Of a stretch of 64,000 nucleotides of DNA, positions 59,270 through 64,000 are shown piece after piece. The DNA lies in IMG/VR virus record IMGVR_UViG_3300028840_005080, positions 23,413 through 87,412 of that record; one strand, 5' to 3'. Positions within the stretch are counted from its first letter, which is position 1, and each line of letters starts with the position of its first letter. The position numbers and the translations under genes are program-made. The DNA comes from a virus. Under the pieces are notes generated by a model, which saw nothing but the letters and a program-made list of their open reading frames with translations, was not told where the DNA came from and ran no database searches.

Positions 59270-60721
59270 CTATTCGGTATTCTCAGAATCATTTTCTTCA
59301 TCTTCTCCGATCATATCTTCAGTATTTTCAAATTGTTCCATTCCGATTGATTCATTAAATTTTCTGTTTTCAAGCCATTTTGTTTGTGCTTCTTCTCTTG
59401 TCATTTCCGGATTTTCGCGTATCATAATATCTATCGGAGTGATAATGTTGTTTCTTAAATCCGCATCATCTTTCATTATTTGTTCATTCGGCGATAAGGA
59501 TACCGTTTCTTCCGCAAATTTCACATTCGCAATAATATCGTTGAACCCTGGAATATAATTTTTTCCTTGATTAATCAGCGAAATAATCACAGACATTTTG
59601 GCAAGTCTTAGATAACTCGGGCCGTATGTTGTTTTTTTGTCAAAATATTGTGATTCAAGTGGCATTTGGCGGATTTTGAGAGCATAACCTGATTCCGGAC
59701 TTCCGCTATCACCTGTCTGGATTACGGAAGACGGCATTGATGAAATATTCTGCAATTCTGATTTCATCATCATTAAAACATTTTTTACATCGCTGATTTT
59801 GGCATTCGGAGTAATATAGTATGCGTCATCCGGGGATCTCTCATCGTTTGGCAACTGATCGAATTTGATAAAACGTTTTGGTCCGAATTCTGCCTTAAAT
59901 TCCTTGGCAGTTTTAACTACCAACACAGAAAATGATTGCATCTCAACTATTGTGGCAAGAGAAGTCCAAAGATTGTTATAAGATTGATTAATATCCGTAA
60001 CATCTCCGATATTTGTAAGCCCGTAAAATGTGTTGTCGTCTTTCTTCGGCTGGAATAAAACTATTGGAATAAAACCATATGGATTGACGCCCTCATCCGC
60101 ATATAAAAGTTTTTTTGTTCTATCTGAAAATATGTAAACTCCGTAGCTTTCTTCGTCCCAAATTTCCACCCTGTGTCTGAGTCTGTCACCAGCAACAAAT
60201 GAATCAAACGGATATGATATTTCAATCCTCCCTATCTGTTTCCCATCGTTTTCTTTTGGAACAAAATGAAGAAATTCCCCCCGTATATCCTCAAAAGTTA
60301 TATCGCCGGTTTTCGGATTTGTTCTGACTATTATGGCACAAGTGTCAGAAATCTCAGCAATTCTTTGGACCATTTTCATAAACGGAGAAATGTCGTAAAA
60401 CGTCCTGGGGCTTATAATTGCATCCCAAATATCCTGATATGATCTGTCCTCGAATTCGACTTTTACAGGTTTGCCAAAAATTCCTTCGATGTACTTATCA
60501 ACAACAAGGCGAGTATAGTTGAGTTTTATTTTTTCTTTTTCTTTCCACTCATCATCTTCTTCGCCAATATATTGCTTAATCCATTTTTCCTGATTGCCGT
60601 CGTAGAAATCCCAACGCTTTCCTATATGTTCGATTTCCTGTTGGCGTTCGATTGTCAGCAGATTCGCAAACGTTTCGTTAACAATTTCCTCTGCCATATT
60701 TTTGAAGAGCATTTCAACCAT
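59270..60721 (-). CDS. Portal protein (SPP1 gp6-type)
   Basis: A 483-residue portal protein: KIKLNYTRLVVDKYIEGIFG near the N-terminus, then NPYGFIPIVLF and SYNNLWTSLATIVEMQSF. It builds the dodecamer ring for packaging and DNA exit. The ATG at 60721 is preceded by AGAGGA, which is also the arm of a terminator-type hairpin (60728-60760). Very acidic C-terminus. Confidence 0.8.
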   Translation of the reverse strand: MVEMLFKNMAEEIVNETFANLLTIERQQEIEHIGKRWDFYDGNQEKWIKQYIGEEDDEWKEKEKIKLNYTRLVVDKYIEGIFGKPVKVEFEDRSYQDIWDAIISPRTFYDISPFMKMVQRIAEISDTCAIIVRTNPKTGDITFEDIRGEFLHFVPKENDGKQIGRIEISYPFDSFVAGDRLRHRVEIWDEESYGVYIFSDRTKKLLYADEGVNPYGFIPIVLFQPKKDDNTFYGLTNIGDVTDINQSYNNLWTSLATIVEMQSFSVLVVKTAKEFKAEFGPKRFIKFDQLPNDERSPDDAYYITPNAKISDVKNVLMMMKSELQNISSMPSSVIQTGDSGSPESGYALKIRQMPLESQYFDKKTTYGPSYLRLAKMSVIISLINQGKNYIPGFNDIIANVKFAEETVSLSPNEQIMKDDADLRNNIITPIDIMIRENPEMTREEAQTKWLENRKFNESIGMEQFENTEDMIGEDEENDSENTE

Positions 60722-60727
60722 AAAAAA

Positions 60728-60760
60728 ATCCTCTGAGAAAGTTTATTTTTCTCAGAGGAT
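60728..60760 (-). terminator. Hairpin/terminator that contains the portal ribosome site
   Basis: Minus-strand ATCCTCTGAGAAAAA pairs with TTTCTCAGAGGAT (13 bp) followed by TTTTTTT and then ATG. The descending arm (AGAGGA) is the ribosome site of the portal gene. It probably stops transcripts from the gene block above. Confidence 0.75.
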
Positions 60761-60787
60761 TTTATAACAATTTTGAAATTATGTCAA
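60761..60787 (-). promoter_or_regulatory. Extended -10 sigma70-type promoter upstream of portal
   Basis: Minus-strand TTGACA (60782-60787), 15-base spacer, TG-T-TATAAA (60761-60766). Initiation would fall within the hairpin at 60728-60760, so transcripts from it lack a complete stem and escape termination. Confidence 0.65.
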
Positions 60788-60842
60788 ATTATGGAATCGG
60801 ATGGAGTCTTAAAGTTTTGCGGGTTTGACTCCCTTCTGCAAT

Positions 60843-61232
60843 TCAAATAGCCACATTTAGCCCCAAAATTATTTCAAGAACTTCGATCCTAATCTCATTT
60901 TCAGGACTCGGATCATTTCTCAGATTATCAAGCCACTCCTCGATATCTTGCTTCTTCATCATTACATCTGTTTTCTTTTTTCTTTTTCTTCCCGTTTTAG
61001 TTCTTTCGCCCGATTTCTTTTCTTTTCCCACTTTCTCCAATTCTTCTTTTTGTTTTTCAATGCTTCCTTCAATTGGCACACCGTTTTCATAACAATAGAT
61101 AAAAGCTTTTCTTCTACGATGACTTTCCGTTCTTGATTTCGGATTTAGATGAAAAGGAATTACTCTTTTCAAAAAATCTTGATAATTCATTCGAAACATT
61201 CTTTCATTTCTTTTCCCGTATTTAATCCTCAT
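60843..61232 (-). CDS. Lys-rich hypothetical protein (129 residues)
   Basis: Start likely ATG 61232 (GGGGG six bases upstream). Basic Lys/Arg stretch (KKSGERTKTGRKRKKKTD) then a helical end (EEWLDNLRNDPSPENEIRIEVL). Could bind DNA. Its start and end motifs echo the 24-residue ORF at 10.4 kb. Not a recognised terminase small subunit, though its place before the portal fits such a guess. Confidence 0.55.
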   Translation of the reverse strand: MRIKYGKRNERMFRMNYQDFLKRVIPFHLNPKSRTESHRRRKAFIYCYENGVPIEGSIEKQKEELEKVGKEKKSGERTKTGRKRKKKTDVMMKKQDIEEWLDNLRNDPSPENEIRIEVLEIILGLNVAI

Positions 61233-61274
61233 TTTCATCCCCCTTTTTTAAATTTTTTTTATTCTATCCAATCC

Positions 61275-61688
61275 TCAATCCTCAATAAAAAATTCTCTCA
61301 TTTTTTTAACTATATTTTTTTCAATCTGGCGAATCCGTTCCCTGGATATGCCATAGCGATCACCGATTTCCTGCAAGGTTGTGGGCGAATCGGAATATAT
61401 TCTTGAATCAAATATATCGATTTCCTTTTTTGTCATTTTTCGTCTGAATTCGGCGTTTTTTTCAGGAGTTGCAAGGAGTTTTATTTTATTGATGGTCGTT
61501 TTTACAACCCCGACTTTTTTGTTTTTTTGAATATAGACAATGGCAGATTCGAAATAATCGTATCTCCCAATTTTTTTGCCATTGCCTATATTTTTGGCAT
61601 GCCCGTTTTCAACCAATTTGTTTGTCCAAACATGCCTGATTGTATCAGGCTTTATCCCGACTTTTTCAGATAGTTCAATTATTTTCAT
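61275..61688 (-). CDS. Sigma-factor region 4-type transcription factor
   Basis: A 137-residue protein. Residues about 103-132 (TTLQEIGDRYGISRERIRQIE) are a clear sigma region 4.2 helix-turn-helix, most like RpoH/RpoD. The N-terminal 60 residues hold another HTH-like motif (KVGIKPDTIRHVWTNK). There is no region 2, so it cannot melt -10 DNA alone; it may retarget host polymerase, like T4 gp55-type or AsiA/MotA-type factors. AGGAAT precedes ATG 61688. Candidate reader of the 21-bp boxes. Confidence 0.75.
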   Translation of the reverse strand: MKIIELSEKVGIKPDTIRHVWTNKLVENGHAKNIGNGKKIGRYDYFESAIVYIQKNKKVGVVKTTINKIKLLATPEKNAEFRRKMTKKEIDIFDSRIYSDSPTTLQEIGDRYGISRERIRQIEKNIVKKMREFFIED

Positions 61689-61689
61689 T

Positions 61690-62232
61690 TTATTCCTTTA
61701 AGCTCAATTTGATATCATCAATAATATCATTGAAATTTGTGTTTTGTATGTTTTTGATTTTTGGTTTTGGCCTGCATTGATGGTTATTATCATCAAATCT
61801 CCATCCACAATATTTGCATTTCAAATTTGATCCAAATACAATATTTGTATATGGCCAAATTTGTTCGATTGTCCAAAATCCGCCAATAGGAAGCAAGCCA
61901 GCCTCTGAATTTCCATATTTTTCGGTATATTGACAAAAATTATTGCTCGTCATACCGGAATTATAAGATAATTTTATCCATTTGTGTTCAATCTTACAAG
62001 TGGATAAATCATCTATAATCATATTCAAACTATGGGCAACATTTCGGACCGCTTCTTCCAAATTTTCTCGGACAATAACCTTTAATCCCGCTGTTGTTCT
62101 GAATACCAAAGCATATTTTTCGCCGTTTGTAAAAATATGCCCTTTGGCATTCATATATGATTCAAAGACGCTTTTTGTTGTTCCTTCTATTTCTAATTTT
62201 CCAATTCCTATCATTTCAATCATCGTTTCCAT
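61690..62232 (-). CDS. Hypothetical protein with a C-terminal zinc knuckle
   Basis: A 180-residue protein. C-terminal CKYCGWRF and HQCRP form a likely zinc site. The N-terminal part is mixed alpha/beta. AAAGGGAG precedes ATG 62232. No family recognised. Together with the sigma-like gene it forms a small operon. Confidence 0.55.
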   Translation of the reverse strand: METMIEMIGIGKLEIEGTTKSVFESYMNAKGHIFTNGEKYALVFRTTAGLKVIVRENLEEAVRNVAHSLNMIIDDLSTCKIEHKWIKLSYNSGMTSNNFCQYTEKYGNSEAGLLPIGGFWTIEQIWPYTNIVFGSNLKCKYCGWRFDDNNHQCRPKPKIKNIQNTNFNDIIDDIKLSLKE

Positions 62233-62262
62233 TTTCTCCCTTTCGTTATCTTGCTCCTGGAT

Positions 62263-62363
62263 TTCAGAATCCCGACTCGGTTTCCCGGTATGGGTATCCG
62301 GGTTGCCTCCGCTTGTCTCACGGCCAGCTTGCCGGAATCCATATCTACGCCGGGGATTCTGAA
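62263..62363 (-). promoter_or_regulatory. GC-rich structured leader RNA
   Basis: A 101-base element between two zinc-protein genes. Outer stem TTCAGAATCCC/GGGATTCTGAA (62353-62363 with 62263-62273, 11 bp) encloses CCCGG-ATACCCATA-CCGGG (62298-62302 with 62284-62288) and CCGG/GGCC segments. GC content is far above average. Likely a regulatory RNA or small RNA; class not recognised. Confidence 0.6.
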
Positions 62364-62369
62364 TTTTAT

Positions 62370-62633
62370 TTAAATGTTCGCGTTACATCCCGGACAAGTC
62401 CGAGATTCCCCGACATCGCATCCGCAAACTCCGCAGGCTTGAGCTACTGAAGAGAGATCGATAAACTCCTCTCCGTTCTCATCAATGCACGCGCCGCATC
62501 CTGGTTCCTGATATCCCGGAGAACCTGGAACTATCCCGGAGTCCCAACAATTTATGCATGATCCGCTCGCTCCGGCAAAGGGCCAGTCGCTAGCCTGCAA
62601 TTCATTCCCGCAATAAGGACATTTGTCTTTCAT
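62370..62633 (-). CDS. Zinc-ribbon protein with two ribbons
   Basis: An 87-residue protein with DKCPYCGNELQ, SCINCWD, GCGACIDE, ACGVCGCD and TCPGCN: ten or more cysteines in C-x2-C pairs forming at least two zinc ribbons. Richer in GC than the genome average. AAGGAG precedes the start. Nucleic-acid binding is likely. Confidence 0.65.
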   Translation of the reverse strand: MKDKCPYCGNELQASDWPFAGASGSCINCWDSGIVPGSPGYQEPGCGACIDENGEEFIDLSSVAQACGVCGCDVGESRTCPGCNANI

Positions 62634-62926
62634 TTTTTTTCTCCTTTTTCTTTAAAAAAATGTTGCCCATCCTTTTTTCCCATATATTCAAAATAGCCGC
62701 CGCTCTTTATCGGCCTTCCGTGCAGTGCTCCACGGAGATTTCCGGACGAAACAACAACAGGTTTTATTTTTTCGTCCGGCCTCATCGGTCTCATTCCGAG
62801 GCCGCCTCCGGTAAACGTACACATAGTACCTACCGGCGGCATCGGAATCGTCTGGACATGGGTCGCCCTAAGCATTCCATCGACCCTTTCCATTTTTAAC
62901 ACCCCATCAAATCGATGAGTAAACAT
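62630..62926 (-). CDS. Hypothetical protein (98 residues)
   Basis: ATG 62926 has AAAGGAG, while the frame open to 63037 has none. MFTHRFDGVLKMERVDGML, PPVGTMCTFTGGGLGMRPM. A compact beta protein of unknown role. GC-rich region. Confidence 0.6.
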   Translation of the reverse strand: MFTHRFDGVLKMERVDGMLRATHVQTIPMPPVGTMCTFTGGGLGMRPMRPDEKIKPVVVSSGNLRGALHGRPIKSGGYFEYMGKKDGQHFFKEKGEKK

Positions 62927-63007
62927 ACCTTTTTCTCCTTTATTAATTCCTTTTCCTAATAGCATAGAACGATTCCGCAAACACATAAGATTTATCGATT
63001 TGAACAT

Positions 63008-63078
63008 AGGCGACACGATCGTCGCCTTTCTCGTCAAGTTTTCTTCCCATTGGGCTTGGTTGCGTCACAACCAAGCCC
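63008..63078 (-). other. Two perfect hairpins in a gene-poor gap
   Basis: AGGCGAC/GTCGCCT (63008-63014 with 63021-63027) and an 11-bp GGGCTTGGTTG/CAACCAAGCCC (63052-63062 with 63068-63078, 5-base loop). No U-tract follows on the minus strand. Likely regulatory leader stems before the 62.9 kb gene. Confidence 0.5.
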
Positions 63079-63083
63079 GGCTT

Positions 63084-63278
63084 TTATACCAAAATATCAC
63101 ATTCCGAATCAAAAACGATTCTTTCATCCACATAACCATAATTTTCAATCACAACCCCGCCAATATTGGCGCAAACTCTCTCCGCTTCTTCCTGTTCATC
63201 CCATATTTCCGCCTCCGGATACTCATCCGCCCATTGATTGCCGTCGAAAAATTTTTCACCGTATTTTATTATGAACAT
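63084..63278 (-). CDS. Small acidic protein (64 residues)
   Basis: ATG 63278; MFIIKYGEKFFDGNQWADEY, then EQEEAERVCANIGG. Small acidic protein, function unknown; its cysteine pair is separate. GGGGA precedes the start. Confidence 0.6.
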   Translation of the reverse strand: MFIIKYGEKFFDGNQWADEYPEAEIWDEQEEAERVCANIGGVVIENYGYVDERIVFDSECDILV

Positions 63279-63300
63279 CTCACGAGTTCCCCTATGTCTT

Positions 63301-63336
63301 CGTTGTGCCCGCCGAAGCGGGCGGTTTGTGGTTAAA
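63301..63336 (-). repeat. Repeated hairpin element, copy 1
   Basis: GCCCGC-CGAA-GCGGGC hairpin within a 36-base element; a near-identical copy lies at 63838-63873. Shared flanks CGTTG and GGTTTxTGGTTAAA. Confidence 0.6.
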
Positions 63337-63643
63337 CTGCGATTTCAATGGCAGGATTGATTTCATAGCCTTCTTCTGTATACGGATTTTCAGCCCATCC
63401 GCCGCCATCACAGGATTCATATGTGTACATGTTTGGAGCCACTTCCTCCGGATAATCGACCGAATCATCCGGGGAAAACCCGAAAAATTTTTCAAACGCT
63501 TCGTTCCGATTTTCTGCCTCAACCGTAAACGAATTACGATTTGCGCCTCCGATTTGAGACGCGACATGAGCAAGGCATCGATCTTTATTAATTACTTCCT
63601 GTGTAAAAAACGAGTTCCCATCTTTTGCGAATTCGTATTTCAT
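63332..63643 (-). CDS. Hypothetical protein (103 residues)
   Basis: ATG 63643 with AAAGGGGAG; the stop overlaps the repeated hairpin. Sequence includes NRNEAFEKFFGFSPDDSVD, YPEEVAPNMYTYESC and GGGWAENPY. Unknown family. Confidence 0.6.
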   Translation of the reverse strand: MKYEFAKDGNSFFTQEVINKDRCLAHVASQIGGANRNSFTVEAENRNEAFEKFFGFSPDDSVDYPEEVAPNMYTYESCDGGGWAENPYTEEGYEINPAIEIAV

Positions 63644-63822
63644 TTTTCTCCCCTTTCGTTGTGTCCATCGGCTATTTCTATTATGATTTCTTCTTCAGGA
63701 TTGTTCATGCTTCTCAGATATGTTCCTGGTTTGTGATTGTATGCGACATGCTCGAAGTCGCATCTTGCCTTTTTCATTTCTTCTCTGGCCTCTTGCGTGT
63801 TTTCTACTATGATTCTTTTCAT
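63640..63822 (-). CDS. Hypothetical protein (60 residues)
   Basis: ATG 63822, overlapping the next gene by four bases (ATGA-type). MKRIIVENTQEAREEMKKAR then YNHKPGTYLRSMNN. Not recognised. Confidence 0.6.
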   Translation of the reverse strand: MKRIIVENTQEAREEMKKARCDFEHVAYNHKPGTYLRSMNNPEEEIIIEIADGHNERGEK

Positions 63823-63837
63823 TGCCGTTCCCCATTT

Positions 63838-63873
63838 CGTTGGCCCGCCGGAGCGGGCGGTTTATGGTTAAAT
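63838..63873 (-). repeat. Repeated hairpin element, copy 2
   Basis: Second copy, GCCCGC-CGGA-GCGGGC; the loop differs by one base from copy 1. Same flanks. Lies between genes. Confidence 0.6.
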
Positions 63874-63878
63874 CAATC

Positions 63879-64000
63879 CTAATCCCAATTGCTGCTATGA
63901 CCTTCTCCCCCAAAGCAGCTTTTGGTGGAATATTCATCCCAGCCCCTTCTGCGCCTTTGTCTTCTTGCCATTTTTTTCCAAATGTTCTTGCTGAACTTAA
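63879..64000 (-). CDS. Possible Arg-rich short ORF at the window edge
   Basis: Frame open from base 64000 to TAG 63879; an internal ATG 63971 (GGA six bases upstream) gives MARRQRRRRGWDEYSTKSCF and ten more residues. It may be the end of a longer gene cut by the edge. Another frame is also open; low confidence. Confidence 0.35.
   Translation of the reverse strand, partial: KFSKNIWKKMARRQRRRRGWDEYSTKSCFGGEGHSSNWD

Noticed and set aside
1-64000. Global reassignment of TGA or TAG
   Set aside because: Many large genes end normally in TGA and several in TAG, with Trp coded by TGG, so the bridged small ORFs are local events.
1-64000. tRNA genes
   Set aside because: Scanning for T-loop and anticodon-stem patterns by eye gave nothing that folds as a cloverleaf; a tRNAscan run would be decisive.

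Overview
The window is a 64 kb piece of an AT-rich tailed bacteriophage genome. Every gene I can support lies on the minus strand, so transcription runs from base 64000 towards base 1; plus-strand ORFs are shadows. A 1588-residue tape measure protein without any tail sheath or contractile baseplate gene suggests a siphovirus with a long flexible tail. The host is a bacterium and cannot be named from sequence alone. A heptosyltransferase-like enzyme, a tiny lipoprotein and an endolysin with a signal peptide lean towards a Gram-negative host, but this is inference. The terminase is not seen and probably lies beyond base 64000. No tRNA or CRISPR array was seen.

Layout in the direction of transcription: 64.0-60.8 kb holds small genes, zinc-ribbon proteins and a sigma-factor region 4 protein. 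60.7-57.3 kb holds portal, holin candidate, endolysin and minor head protein. 57.2-54.7 kb holds a separately transcribed acidic protein, scaffold-like protein and an N4-gp56-type major capsid protein. 54.7-44.7 kb is an island of glycosyltransferases and methyltransferases with a Lar-like protein, an HNH-AP2 endonuclease and a ParB-like domain protein. 44.7-41.6 kb holds a spore-photoproduct-lyase-like radical SAM protein, a methyltransferase and a thymidylate-synthase homologue. 41.5-25.0 kb is connector, tail fibre-like, tail completion, major tail, chaperone, tape measure and distal tail genes.

From 25.0 kb to base 1 is nucleic-acid metabolism: a 3'-5' exonuclease, DHH phosphoesterase, SNF2 helicase, primase, a wing-helix initiator-like protein, RNA ligase, replicative helicase, sliding clamp, DNA polymerase III alpha, AAA+ clamp loader, a gp32-type single-strand binding protein, RecA/UvsX recombinase, 5'-3' exonuclease and a truncated endonuclease VII. 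The phage thus appears to encode a nearly complete replisome and recombination set. The polymerase carries a C-terminal family-4 uracil-DNA glycosylase domain with its own Fe-S cysteines, an unusual fusion.

Three signals stand out. First, a perfect 16-bp palindrome identical to the canonical bacterial parS site occurs four times (24766, 28574, 54688, 58445). Second, a 21-bp box occurs four times upstream of gene blocks and is a candidate phage-specific promoter, with the sigma-like protein as its possible reader; clear sigma70-type promoters instead drive several insulated cassettes in the structural region. Third, several small genes (many under 60 codons) contain single in-frame stops or poly-A frameshifts, including a UGA exactly where a conserved phage family has cysteine. 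Several intergenic leaders fold into GC-rich hairpins.
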